Origin: Xylaria sp. FL1777
Lineage: Eukaryota > Ascomycota > Sordariomycetes > Xylariales > Xylariaceae
Length of the DNA stretch: 64,000 nt
Direction: 5' to 3'
NCBI GenBank assembly: GCA_022578965.1
Contig: MU400511.1
Location: 310,001-374,000, forward strand
Numbering within the stretch: position 1 is the first letter of the stretch; each line of letters starts with the position of its first letter. The notes under the pieces were generated by a model, which was not told where the DNA came from, did not search any database, and saw only the letters and a program-made list of their open reading frames with translations. This document shows, one piece after another, positions 12,116 to 24,300 of the stretch. The position numbers were made by a program, and so were the translations under genes.

Positions 12116-13114
12116 ATGTCCTCCGAACAAGCCCTAACAGGCGGGCTCACGCCATCACAGCTCGCATCCTTCGAGCGAGATGGCTACCTCGTGATCCCCA
12201 ACGCACTCCCCCCAACAACCGTAGAAGCACTACTAGCCGAGACGCACAAGCTACTGGAAGACTTCTCGCTCGCCGACCACCCGATGACGCGGTTCAGCAC
12301 AGGCGAGAAGTCCGAGCACGTGGGCGACGACTACTTCCTGACGTCGGGGGACAAGATCCGGTTCTTCTTCGAGGAGGACGCCTTCTCGGCGACGGGGGAG
12401 CTGCAGAAGCCCAAGGCGCGCGCTATCAACAAGATCGGGCACTATCTGCACGGGCTGTCGGCGCCCTTCGCGGCGCTGCTGGACGCGGCGCTGAACCCGG
12501 ACCTGCAGGGCGCGGGGACGAGCACGGGCAGCGTGGCGGCGGGCCGCAAGGAGTCGCATCCCGCCGCCGTGGCGCGCGCCCTGGGCTTCCGGGACCCGCG
12601 CTGTCTGCAGTCCATGGTCATCTGCAAGCAGCCCGAGATCGGCGGCGCCGTGCCCCCGCACCAGGATAGCACGTTCCTGTACACGGACCCCCCGAGCGCC
12701 GTGGGCTTCTGGTACGCGCTCGAGGACGCCACCGCCGAGAACGGCTGTCTGAGCTTCCTGCCCGGCAGCCATCGGTGGGCGCCCGTGCGCCAGCGCTTCG
12801 TGCGCGCCGCCGCGGCCGGGAAGTCGGGGACCGAGTTCATGGATAATGCGGGCCCGCGGTTCCCCATCGGCGAAAAGTACGGCGAGGAGAAGAAGGATGG
12901 GGCCGAAGACGGGGACTACGTTCTGGGTGAGGTCAAGGCCGGGTCGCTGGTCCTCATACATGGAAACCTGTTACATAAGAGCGAGAGGAACACGAGTCAG
13001 AAGGGTCGCATCATCTATACGTTCCATGTCATTGAGGGCGAAGGCGCCTCGTATGATGAGCGGAATTGGCTACGGCCGCCCCCAGATGGATTCACGAGGC
13101 TATCCAAGGACTGA
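12116..13114 (+). CDS. Phytanoyl-CoA dioxygenase (PhyH) family protein
   Basis: An intronless 332-residue Fe(II)/2-oxoglutarate-dependent oxygenase. The iron-binding facial triad is visible as HQD (His182, Asp184) and a distal His in LIHGNLLHKSERN (about residue 287), followed by a basic residue for 2-oxoglutarate (KGRIIYTFH). The N-terminal LASFERDGYLVIPNAL and the central WYALEDATAENGCLSFLPGSH segments are characteristic of the eukaryotic PhyH-domain (PHYHD1-like) branch. The substrate is not predictable: peroxisomal phytanoyl-CoA is only one possibility, and there is no C-terminal peroxisomal SKL-type signal (it ends LSKD). The central part is much richer in GC than its neighbours, producing long shadow frames on the other strand. 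Confidence 0.93.
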   Translation: MSSEQALTGGLTPSQLASFERDGYLVIPNALPPTTVEALLAETHKLLEDFSLADHPMTRFSTGEKSEHVGDDYFLTSGDKIRFFFEEDAFSATGELQKPKARAINKIGHYLHGLSAPFAALLDAALNPDLQGAGTSTGSVAAGRKESHPAAVARALGFRDPRCLQSMVICKQPEIGGAVPPHQDSTFLYTDPPSAVGFWYALEDATAENGCLSFLPGSHRWAPVRQRFVRAAAAGKSGTEFMDNAGPRFPIGEKYGEEKKDGAEDGDYVLGEVKAGSLVLIHGNLLHKSERNTSQKGRIIYTFHVIEGEGASYDERNWLRPPPDGFTRLSKD

Positions 13115-14072
13115 GGCTGTCTCTAGAAGGGGAGAATAAAACGGATGAGCTGAAACGGAGCAAGATTACTTGCTGTATTAGTAAGGATGTACCTAGTATG
13201 CAAGATGGGAGAGAGAAGCATGATCGTCGGGGCATAGCGATAGTAGGATCATTCAAGTCAGATAATGAGAGCAATGAAACTATTTGTACGGGTTATCTGA
13301 GCCCCTTTTCGTTGTAGGCAATACCATACCTAGATACCTAGACACGTTAATTGAAGAATTAATTATTTATAGTCGTAGTAAAACCCGGTATTCGGTGCTC
13401 TTCATGCAGAGTTTAAAAAAACATGTCTCTCATAGACCTTGATATATAAATGAATACTCATAACAAAGATGAAAAAGATCCTGGTCACAAGGCACGTGGG
13501 GGCAATTAGACATTGATTTGTTCCCTCTCCCTTGCTATGAAAATTTCCAGAGACTATCTGGCCAGCTGATTTTGGTTATGACCGATGCATTGTGGAAAGC
13601 TGCTTCCCCCACCTTTGTTATGGCGGGCTGTTAAAGTGTTGTGATGGCGTAGGGATTATAGTTGAAAGGAACAAGGGCAGTTTTTTCGTCTTCGTCTTCG
13701 TCATAGTAGCCCTGGTTTCTCTGTTGACGTTCCATTTTCCTCGTGTGCGAGGTGCCATGGCATCCTGAGATGACACATCTAGCGATATTATGCACATGGT
13801 CGTAGAAAACACTATAAGTACACGCAAATGAACGAAGAGGTAGTCATTTGCAGAAGTTTCTGGCCCGTAGGTACTGTGGTCGTAGGAAATGGCACAGTCA
13901 TCAAGTGGAGGCGTGATTTCTATCCGCGGAGGATTTCCTGCCGGTCTTATGGATTTGGGGTACCTCCGATGAAGCAAACAGATGCTAGACTCAGTGGGAT
14001 GTATGAGCGGCCGGGTTTCTGCTCTTTTGTAAAGAGCAGGATAGTAATCCAAGAGTCTTCCTTTTTGAGCCG
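13115..14072. other. Convergent 3' region, no gene seen
   Basis: 958 bp between the ends of the PhyH and Hrp1-like genes. Short frames here lack recognisable features. It probably contains both 3' untranslated regions. Confidence 0.5.
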
Positions 14073-17047
14073 TTAGCGACCATAAGGGTGAAACCCACGA
14101 TTACCTCCTCGCCCGCCCCCGCGATAGTTGGCGCCAGGTTTGCCAGCATTCTTAGGCCCAGTCGGAGCGTTGGCTGGCGGGGCGTGGTTTGGGTCTACAG
14201 GTGTTTGGTTTTGCTGATGACCGCCTCGGTTTCGGTAAAACCCACCGCGTCCACCCTGATTGTAGTTGGGTTGAGGGACATCGTCGTACATGCCCTCCCA
14301 AGATGTCGGATCACCGCCATTGCCACCACCCATATTCCCATACGCTTGGTTGTACCCGCCTCGGCCACCACGTCTTCCTCCGCCACCACGCTGGTTAAAC
14401 CCTTGTTGCTGGTTATAGTCATTGTAGCCCTGCTGCTCATCGCTACCTTGGCTCTGGCCCTGGCCTGAACCAGCGTTGCCCATCATCTGGTTTTGCATCT
14501 GTTGCATCATGGCTTGGTTCATTGCCGCCATGTTATTCTGGGCGTTAGCGCCTCCACCTTGAGCCATCTGCTGTTGCATTTGTTGTTGCATCTGCTGCAT
14601 CTGAAGCATTTGCATCACCGCGGGGTTCATACCCATCCCTCGGTTTAGGGCTGCCTGCTGTTGCACCATGGCCATATACTGCTGCATTCTCTGCATATAC
14701 TGGGCCATGAACTGTGGCGTCATGCCTCCTTGGTTCATCTGGTTTCCCATCTGATTCTGGTTGCTGCCCTGATCGTCCATGCCACCTTTCTTGAACTTGC
14801 CACGTCTTGAGGCTTCTTCTTCTTCCCGCATGTTACCTCGAGGTTGTGCTTTCTTCACCTCGATGGCTTTACCGTGGATTTCTAGGTGTGTGCTCAGACA
14901 TGCTTCAACACCGACTTCGTTTTCGAAAGTGACAAATCCAAAGCCGCGAGGCCTTCCTGTGTCTTTATCCATCATAAGGGTTGCATCGACAACACGTCCA
15001 AACTGAGCAAAATAATCCTTAAACTCATTCTCAGTCGTATCTTGGCTCACTCCTCCAACGAATATTTTCGATGTCTTCTCTTGCTCATCTCGGGGAATGG
15101 CCCGCTTGGGATCGATCTACGAGTCTGTTAGCCGCTTCAACCGTGATTCCCGGGGAGATGACGCCATCACGTACTAGTTTCCCGTCGAGGAAGTGTTCTT
15201 TCACCATAACAATATTCACAGTTTTCGGGTCCTTGAATGTGAGAAAGCCGAATCCTCGGGACCGTCCCGACGCACCATCTCTCATAACCGTGCACTCGGT
15301 GACCTCACCAAACTGCGAAAAATAGTCCCGAAGTGATTCTATATGGTTACAGATATTAGTCAAGTACTTGGTCGTAGAAAGCCGAAGGTTATCGGATATT
15401 CCTTACGATCAGTAGTTTCCCAATTCAACCCTCCAATGAACATTTTTCTGTTAAAAGTACCTGTTAGTTTGATACACACTACCAGCCCATGCAAGTATGA
15501 ATACGCAACCCAGTGTAGTAGTGAGGTTGTAGTTAGTAGTTGAGTTGGCATGATTTGTCACTTGAGCAAATATGCCAAGCTCATGGCGATAAGGCCAAAT
15601 ACAACTCCACGTCTCCACTGCGACCTTGTGTAATGATCATCTACACGTTCAGCCGCGAGACGCTGATATTTTTATTCGCATATGCTCGATGTCGTTACGA
15701 GTTGGAGTGATTCTTTGCCAAGACCAACGTGGACACGAAAAATATGAAACCACAATCTTAACCCCAGGCATAAGCCTTTCTTCTTTCAGACTGATTGTTG
15801 TCGCTAGCAATGACGAATTTTGGTGACAACATGAAAGATATAGGTGCGAATTTGTGCAGTTCATTTGTGAGAGCACATGAGCCAATAGCTAGATCCCGGT
15901 ACCTGGCCACAGTAATACTGCTCAAGTGGACATGGGGAACAGCGAAGGATGACCGAAACGATTGTCGATTTTTGCTCTCGTCTTTGCTATCGTCAAGCTA
16001 GGTCATCTAACTCGAGCGCTATTCGCTGCCAGTCTTCTTGTTACAGCTTCAGAGAGGTCTTTCTTGTCGAGCTCTATGAGCCTATCCTGACGAATGGCTA
16101 TAAAAAGCAGTAGACAGTAGAGTGCTCTTGCACGGCTATGGTCGAATTATATCGTCTGGTCCATTTAGGTAGCAGTGTGAATTATTCCGCCACATATCCC
16201 CTCTTGTTTGTCTTTTGAGATGCACCCCGAGCTAGGACAATGGATTGCCTCCTGGCTAGCATTCGATACCGCCTGAACTGGTAGAACTCTAATATCTCGA
16301 TATCCTCTTCGCGGCGCTAGCTGGGTACTGTGCAGAATGTCCTTCATGCCCAACACAACCTCCGGTGTGATCCAGGGTACCGAACCATCCCTTGCTTGGT
16401 CAAGAACAGACTCACTCGCCTAGACGTCACTTGCCTAACCCCCCGGCTACCAACTGGGTCTGACCTGGTGCTGGCGCGCCCTGCCTGTTGGACCGCACCA
16501 ACAACATCAAGTATAGTAAACAAAAATCAATGAATGAAAGAACTTACCCATCTTCCTTTGCGCTCGGTCCTCGTGTCGTATGGAATGCAGGGCCGGGAGA
16601 GTCCTCTTGTTTTGTCGGCGCTGCCACGGAACCGGTGGCTGGGCCATTGCCGAGGTCGAAATCCACGTCATCCTCATCCTCATAACCATCCTCATGGTAA
16701 TCATCCCCGTAGCCATTCTCTCCACTAGTATGGGCTACCTCGTCAGATACATATTCAGCTTGAGGCTCCGGTACGTTTTCCGTTACAGGCGGAGGTATGG
16801 AAGCTGCAACAGGGGGCTGCGCTGGAGCCAGAGCGGGAGCGGATGCAGGTGCAGGTGCCGTGGGAGCCGAGCCGTCGTTATCGTCATAGCTGTGAGGATG
16901 TTAGCCAATGTACGCGGACACACACACAGCTCTCTAGACATAGGCGGCGCAAAGGGTGCGTTGCACCGTCTGGGGGATTCGCGGTCGCGATTGAAGTACT
17001 AACAGGTCGGCAAAGAGGTCGTCCTCGAAGTTCTCGGGATCCGCCAT
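14073..17047 (-). CDS. Hrp1/Nab4-like RNA-binding protein (two RRMs, RGG tail)
   Basis: A nuclear mRNA 3'-end processing and export factor of the cleavage factor IB type. Five exons, 17004-17047, 16548-16889, 15407-15447, 15175-15338 and 14073-15116, give 544 residues. They join as MADPENFEDDLFADLYDDND, then KEDG-KMFIGGLNWETTDQS, then LDGKLIDPKRAIPRDEQEK. RRM1 spans about 131-200 (RNP2 MFIGGL, RNP1 RGFGFLTF). RRM2 spans about 215-290 (KIFVGGV, RGFGFVTF). The N-terminus is acidic and Pro/Ala-rich. The tail is Gln/Met/Asn-rich (about 320-420), then Gly/Arg with RGG boxes, ending FHPYGR, and looks prion-like. Intron 2 is 1100 bp, far above the other introns. The promoter faces the Gyp1-like gene. 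Confidence 0.95.
15448..16547 (-). other. 1.1-kb intron 2 of the Hrp1-like gene
   Basis: Bounded by a GTAAGT donor at 16547 and a TTTTAACAG acceptor ending at 15448. The flanking exons fit in phase, restoring EDGKMFIGG. No open frame inside matches any domain I recognise. The other introns here are 67-203 bp, so this one stands out. It could hold a regulated alternative exon, a small RNA, or a remnant insertion. Confidence 0.75.
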
Positions 17048-18054
17048 GATGAAAGTCAGTTGTTCGCTCAAGTGTTCAGGTGAGGATCTCGAGATGGCTC
17101 GAATCCGCAGACCAATCTAGCTCATATAACCCGAAGAAGCTACGCAAACCAGGTGTTCACGAGATGACTCACGCGACCACGTACGCGACTCAAGAGGCCG
17201 AAGGTTTTCTGAAACGGAGATCTGCGGCAATAGAAATGATGAGATGAGGGTTGGGTTGGGGCGAGGCAAAATTGTAGCCTTATTTAGGGGAGAAGTTATG
17301 CTGGTGCTGAGATGGAGCTGGAAGACGGACGAGAGAAACTTTGAACCAATAGATTTCGACTCGCGCGTTAAAGCTGCACGGGTAACGATAGCAGAAGAAC
17401 TACCTGGGTGGGTACTTGCCGTGGGTCTGACCCAGCTTAGTACACAAGACCTTTGCACAGCCACACCTGCGAGTACTATACCTCTCTCCCAACGGCAATC
17501 CATTTAAATTAAAATACATTGAGCTGTAATTTTTGGGGGGTATGAAAGCTATTTAAACTGACGTTACAATATTGAATCAGTCAACAGTGAGCATGGAAGG
17601 TACAGCCGTTTACAGGCAAACAAACTTTGAGAATGGACCTTGCGGCGGTCTGGAGGCTTAGATGCATACTAAGGTGGATACTACCGGTAGATGTACAGAG
17701 GTAGGCTGCGTTGTGGCTTACCTAGGCACATACATATAGTAGAACTTGCTTGAGTACTCAAATCTTAGGTGCCTATTTAGGTACTCAGGTGCCTGTTAGA
17801 CACTCTCAGTTAGGTAGGTGAGCGTACAGTACGGAGTACCCATGCCACTTATGTAGGTACTTGGGCACTTAGACTACACTAGGTACTTAAGGAGGGGCAA
17901 GTCGGCTCACAGGATTACCTAGTCTGTTAGGTACACCCAAACATCTGACTGTCTGTCTGCTCTACCTACAACCTGCCAACCACTTGCAACTAAGCAACTG
18001 TGATATTGGCCCAAACCAGAATGCCATCATAACCTGACCTTCCATTCTGCCACC
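17048..18054. promoter_or_regulatory. Divergent intergenic region, Hrp1-like/Gyp1-like
   Basis: About 1.0 kb between two divergent genes. From about 17700 to 17945 it is packed with short ctaggtac, aggtaggt and gtacttagg words. No discrete promoter element was assigned. Confidence 0.45.
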
Positions 18055-20334
18055 ATGTTCTCGTCCTCGGGTGGTGGTAAGAAGCCCCCGCAACAGCAGG
18101 TACGCATGCTGCTCTCCATCTCCGCCTAGAGGGTCTTCAAGATGAGCCGCAACTGACTATGACGTACCGAATTCAGGAAATGGTTCAAGTCGGTGAGTCC
18201 AATTGCCTCCAATCACTAGAAGAGGTCGGTGGACCATGGCTCTGCGCATTCGTGATCTGTGTTTCGTTATCCTTTTCTCCCTCTGCCGCTTATGTTCCAT
18301 ATTCTCTTGGAAGCCGACCCGCCGCTAATTGGAACTCGTATTGGTGTGCATAGACAGGTCCGAGTAAGTCGATCACGAGTCTGTTGCCGCCATCTCTCGC
18401 TTCTCATATCCCGTGTTAGCGATTTGTCCCGCTAACCTTATCCTATCTACAGGTCTTCTTCGCCATTCTGGCGTTCCTCACGAGAAGGAACTGCGAAGCG
18501 AACGGGTCGCGATCCCAATCTCGTCGTGGGCGCAGCATACTCCCATGCCGATATGCTCAAGTTCGATAATCTGTACGTTACGCTACGCTACGCATGATAG
18601 CCGTCCCAATCCGTTCATTAACAGTCGACGTCTTATACGCAGATCCAGAAATGTGTCCGGCTCATCACGACCAAAGACGCCTCCTTCTTCCTCGTCCCAG
18701 AAAGCCAGAACTAGTGATGTTGGCTCTACGTCGCGCAAATCCAATTCTTCTCTTTCCTCGCCTCCATTGAAGTCTTATTTTAATTTCTTGTCGACGACGA
18801 ACTCGGATTGGAATGTGGACGACCCTGACGGTGAGGATGAGTACGCTTATGAAGATGATGACGGGGACGATTTCGGACTACCTAGTTTATCGAATATGAA
18901 GCGGCGATCGCGTCGTATGGCAGCGGCTACACAGAGTGGCGGTCTCACCTCTCAAAGCCAGCCGACCTTAGATTCCTCACTCGGATTTCCAAATAGGCGG
19001 TATTCGAACAGTGCCGACATAGCAATCGAAAGACCCACGCTTGTATACCCTATGCCAAAAAAGACTGAAGGGAAAATACTTAGGCCACAGTACAAGGATA
19101 TTCTGAAAGGTCTATTACTTCCCCCTAACGGGAACCTTACCCGTTGCTAATATCACCATAGATCCTGCAAATGCATTGCATCTCATAGATCACCCGCCAA
19201 CTCCAGCTAACGCTACTCCAAGAGAGATCGATGCCATCAACTCCCGCGTTACGAAAATCAATAAATTCAAGAAGATTCTCCAGGCAACAACCATTCCTTT
19301 AACAGATCTTAGAGCACTGGCTTGGAGCGGGGTACCCGAAGAAGTTCGTGCAATGACTTGGCAGTTGTTGCTTAGTTATCTACCAACGAGCAGTGAGAGA
19401 CGGGTTGCGACTCTTGAGCGGAAGCGCAAAGAGTATCTGGACGGGGTCCGTCAAGCATTCGAACGTGGAGGAGCCAGCCAAAACCCGATGGGCCGTTCAA
19501 GAGGCCTTGATGAAGCAATTTGGCATCAGATTAGCATTGATGTGCCCAGGACGAACCCACATATTGAGTTGTACGGCTATGAAGCGACGCAACGATCACT
19601 AGAACGAATCCTATATCTATGGGCCATTCGACACCCTGCAAGCGGCTATGTACAGGGTATCAATGATTTAGTCACACCATTTTGGCAGGTTTTCCTGGGA
19701 AGTTACATAACTGATTATAATATCGAGAGTGGCATGGACCCTGGTCAACTACCCAAGCCTGTACTGGACGCCGTAGAGGCCGACTCGTATTGGTGTCTAA
19801 CCAAATTGCTTGATGGTATCCAGGACCATTATATTGTCGCACAGCCTGGAATACAGAGGCAAGTTGCAGCGCTTCGAGATCTGACCGCTAGAATCGACGA
19901 AGGACTTGCGAAGCATCTTGAGAGCGAAAATGTCGAGTTTATTCAGTTCAGCTTCCGGTGGATGAATTGCCTTCTTATGAGGGAAATCAGCGTCCGAAAT
20001 ACAATTCGTATGTGGGACACATATCTGGTAAGCAGGAATCTTAGTCTTTTCTGTCCTTTCCTAACCAGTTGTATAGGCCGAAGAGCAAGGTTTTTCGGAA
20101 TTTCACTTATATGTCTGCGCTGCGTTTCTTGTCAAATGGTCCTCTAAGCTAGTTAAGATGGATTTTCAAGAGATCATGATGTTTCTGCAGGCATTACCCA
20201 CTAGAGATTGGACGGAAAAAGATATCGAGCTTCTACTCAGTGAGGCTTTCATATGGCAGAGTTTGTTCAAAAATTCCGCAGCTCATCTCCGGGGTGGGCC
20301 GAGTCGAGCTCCAGCGACCAATCTTCAATTGTAA
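18055..20334 (+). CDS. TBC-domain Rab GTPase-activating protein, Gyp1-like
   Basis: Stimulates GTP hydrolysis by Ypt1/Rab1-type GTPases in Golgi traffic. Proposed exons are 18055-18099, 18177-18192, 18354-18363, 18453-18572, 18643-19109, 19162-20027 and 20077-20334, giving 593 residues. The two tiny exons (16 and 10 nt) are inferred because they alone restore frame between the start and the first long exon; the N-terminus is therefore less certain. The TBC domain begins at WSGVPEEVRAMTW and has both catalytic fingers: IDVPRTNP (arginine, near residue 348) and YVQGIND (glutamine, near 384). It continues through FRWMNCLLMREIS and WDTYLAEEQGFSEFHLYVCAAF. Residues about 65-200 are Ser-rich and acidic, probably disordered. 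The donor after exon 5 is the weak GTCTAT. Confidence 0.9.
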
Positions 20335-21311
20335 GATGATACTGGGGTAGCGATTCGCATGCCCAGGATCATCCTGCGTCATGGAAATAGGTGGCCAAAC
20401 GTTGTTGCCAGCGAATTTCCACCTGTCTCGAAGGAAACGAGTACGGCTATATATGGCATATGCCTTGTACCCAGTACGCCACTGGAAGGACGAAGCGGCA
20501 TCATCATGCACTTCAGTAGCATTTATTTGTGCCGCCATATCAGTATATAAGAGTCGCTTCAACAGTCGTGCACACAAAAAGAAACCAGTAGCTGCAAGCA
20601 AACTTGCTTGTCAGATGCGGGCATTAACTCGGAGTCGGCGTCAGCGATATGGGTTGAACAGGAGTATCATTACCTGCATACACCTGATTTCAGGAGATTT
20701 TGGCTTTTGAACTTGTTTCTTGATTATCTTATTACATGGGGTGCTTATATAAGTATACCAAACAAACAAGCGAGCGAGCGAGCGAGCGTAAGTACAGTAA
20801 TGTTTGCAGGAACACGGTCTGCCAATAGAAACCAATGATAGATACAACGACCATCCGGGTTACACACTATTATTGTATGGTCTTTCCAGGCGCATTTCGT
20901 CTCCTCGATAGGACAAGATATTACATACCAAATACAAGGGCCTTCAGTTATCGAGAATGAAGGCAATTGCTTGTCTTTACCATCATTACATAGGTACGAT
21001 CCCTGGCCTATCATTTCGACTAGTGCTACGTATTGTATCCTTTACTTAATTAAGCCTTCATTCATATCACATGTACAATAAAACAGTACAGTGGTAACCA
21101 GCATAGTGTCATCCGAACCCGTACTTTTCTTATTACATTGCATAGGGCCTCAGATCTCAACTAGACACAGTTGTTTTTAACTCATTTCCTTTCCCCTTTT
21201 ATCTTCTTTATAATTATAGCTAGGTATTCGGGAGAACGTACATGTATATATATATATATATAATATATATCATCACCACATCTACAATTAATTACCCCAG
21301 TTAGTTAGACA
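20335..21311. other. Convergent 3' region with simple repeats
   Basis: 977 bp between converging genes. It contains a (GAGC)n run at about 20769-20788 and a (TA)n run at about 21244-21262. No gene was recognised. Confidence 0.55.
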
Positions 21312-24300
21312 TTAATGATTACTACTAACCTTGACAGCAAAGGCACTCGTCAAGTCCTTGTTAACGACAACGGAGACGATATCGTTGGCGGCATCGACGT
21401 CCGCCTTGAAGTTCTGCCCGGCGACGTCGACGGTGCTGCCGTGCCAGCCCTTGCCCAGGCCCAGGAACGTGACCTTGGACAGCCGCACGCGCTCCTGGGT
21501 GTAGCCGAAGGAGCCCGAGACGAGCAGCACGCCGTTGGCGTAGGCGAAGTGGATGTTGGAGGTGGCGCGCTGCTTGATGCTGACGCCGTCGTCGACGTAC
21601 AGCGAGCCCGAGGCCGTGCCGTGGCGGCCGACGGCGACGACGAGCTCGAACGGCTTCGTGCGCAGCGCCTTGGTCGTCATGGCCGCCTCCGCGCGCAGCG
21701 GGAAGATGACGCCGCCGCGCAGGAACAGCGGGATGTCCGTCCAGCCCTGGTCCGCGACCGTGATGGCGGCGCCGGCGCCCTCGACGCGCTTGTGCGTGTA
21801 CCAGTCGTAGAAGGTGTCGTCGGGCAGGTAGACGTCGACGCTCGTCGCGTTCTCCTCCGTCACGGGCGCCACGAGGAGCCCTGGCCCGAAGAAGTACTGC
21901 AGCTCGAGCGCCGCGGCCTTCTTGTCCTTGGGGTACAGGAACACCACGGGGTTCACGGCCGGCGTGCCGTCCACGCTCTGCTGGTGCATCGCCGTGTACA
22001 GGTAGTCCAGCAGGCGGTAGCGGATGGCGATGTTCTTCTGCCCCGACGCCGTCGTCGCCGGCCATCGGTACAGCTCCTGCGGGATGTTGCCCAGCTCGTT
22101 GTGCACGCGGTAGAAGGTGGAGAAGGCGCCGAGCGCCGCCCATCGCGCGCACAGCTGCTCCGTCGTGTTTTGGCCGAAGCCGCACACATCCACGCCCGCC
22201 ACTGTAGCATTCAGAGTCAGCCATCACCCATTTTGAGCATGATATGTGGACTGGAAAACAGCCGCTGGAAGATGAATGTTCACCCGAAAAGGGGGCATTA
22301 TACTCTGGAACTCGCCAAAAAAAAGGATTCTGGGAACGGATTACTCACTGGGAACTTGATATACCGATATAAATGTCATCACGCTCCGAATGGCTAGTCG
22401 ATACTTGTCCCAGGTTGAGAGGTTGTCGCCGAGCCAGTGGCCGACCTTCTTGCCGGCGCCACTGAACGTCGAGCGCGTGATGATCATTGGACGCAGGCCG
22501 GGACGGCGTGCCTCCATAGCGTCATATGACGTCTCGGACATCATACTGCCAAAGAGGTTGTGAGCATCGTATTCGGCTATTCCGTTCTGGTGGAGCACGT
22601 CTGTGTTGACCGTCTTGTTAGAGATTCCGCCTTCAGCCGCGTTCCAGCTGTCGAGGTATGCAGCCTTGTTGTGGATCGCGTATTTGGGATACAGCAGATC
22701 GCGGCCGGGTAAACCCTTCTGTTGGCCCCTTGGTGGCTGCGCTGCCCGGGTCAGGTGAGCGAAGAAATCCGGGGGTGTGCTGTCACGAATGACTTCCAGC
22801 GCCCGAGTCTTGGTGCCGTTGCAACCTTCAGGTTGGAATTCGCAGGGAAATCCAGGCAGAGGTCTTGGAGGCGAGCGGACCGGGGGAGGGTCCGGTGTGA
22901 AAGTAGCACCAATAACATCAGGGTTGTCGCAGGGGAAGTAGCAAGGAAAGTTGGAGGGCTCGTTGAGATCGATCCAGAGCGCGTCGATATCGACACCAGT
23001 GTCCTTATTAAAGAAGGTACCGATCTCGTTGGTCTTTAATATACTAGTTAGAATTATCACGTACTTGTATGGATCGTTGAGACAAGAACTTTGATTAGTC
23101 TTACCCAGAACTTAGTAATATTTGCAGCAAACCAGTCAGGGAAGGCGACAACACCAGGCCAAACGACACCTTTCCAGATAGAGCCGTTCTGACGCAACAA
23201 GAAGACATTGTCCTCGATACCGCGTTGGAGACTACCTGGATAATCTTGATAGGCGATGTCCGGGTCTACCATCATGATATAATGTTGATCATGGGAGTGA
23301 AGATACTACAATAATCGGGGTCAGCGAATCCTATTTCACTAATGCAATGGCCGTTGTCTGGCGGTTGAATAATCTCAAGTTATGTGCGAACTCCCAATTG
23401 GCCTTTCCATAAGATAATCTCTTAGAAACCGCCGGGAGACAAGGTGAATTACTCACGTCAACAAGGTCGCGCATCATCGGAAGAGGGAATCTTTCAGGGT
23501 CTAGACTGAAAGTCTATCAAATGTTAGTGTTAGGCTAATAGGTGCGGGTTTTACCCTCTTCGGCAAGGGAGTCGCGTAAGTACTAACTCTTCGTCGATAC
23601 ATATAGTCAATGTCAGTCCACATGGTCTCGAGGGGAATAGCAGCCTGGCTGTAGTTATAGACGACCTCAGCGACCTCGTAGGCATCTTGATAGCCATAAC
23701 GGCAATTGTGGAAGCCCAGGCCCCAATATGGCATCTCCGCGGGGAGAGTCACGATGTCAGCGTACTGCCGCGCGACATCGATCAACGTAGGGCCAGCGAC
23801 GAAATAGAAATCCAATACACCGCCCAGGGTGTTGTATTCGAGGTACTGGCCATCCTTGGAGGTGTTGTTGATCTTGATATCCATCCCATTCGAGTTCAAG
23901 AAGAAAACGCCATGGGCACCCGTATCACGTAGCTCATAGTACACGGGATGGTTGCCATACAAGTTGGAACCTTCAGGCACGCTATAAGCATCCTGCGACC
24001 AGAGTGTGCGGATATAATCAGTTGTATTCAGCTTGAAGGAATCCGAGTGCTCTCCAAGTCCGTACAAAGTGGGATTTTTAGGCAACTTTGTTCTCAGGCG
24101 AAGGTACTGTGACTCAAATATTAAGCTAGCAGCAGAGGTGTCAAACAAAACCTCGTTCGAACCTGAGCGAGAGACAGTGAAGCTGAAGGGCTTCTTAACA
24201 TAGTCGAATTTGAGAGCAGACTTGTGTGGAGTGCTACCCCCGCTCTTCGGACGCGGGAAAAAGGATTCGGGTACCTGATACACGTCGTTCGCGGCATCTT

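Noticed and set aside
12251..12961. A 236-codon minus-strand frame opposite the PhyH gene
   Set aside because: Shadow of a GC-rich coding exon; Arg/Gln/Gly-rich with no recognisable features.
13618..14052. 144-codon minus-strand frame just after the Hrp1-like gene
   Set aside because: Sits in the expected 3' UTR, no domain, and no splice link to the gene.
21315..22397. A 360-codon plus-strand frame opposite the GH31 last exon
   Set aside because: It is the complement of a GC-rich exon with strong third-position bias; the product is Arg/Ala/Val-rich repeats with no domain, and the minus strand has clear GH31 motifs.
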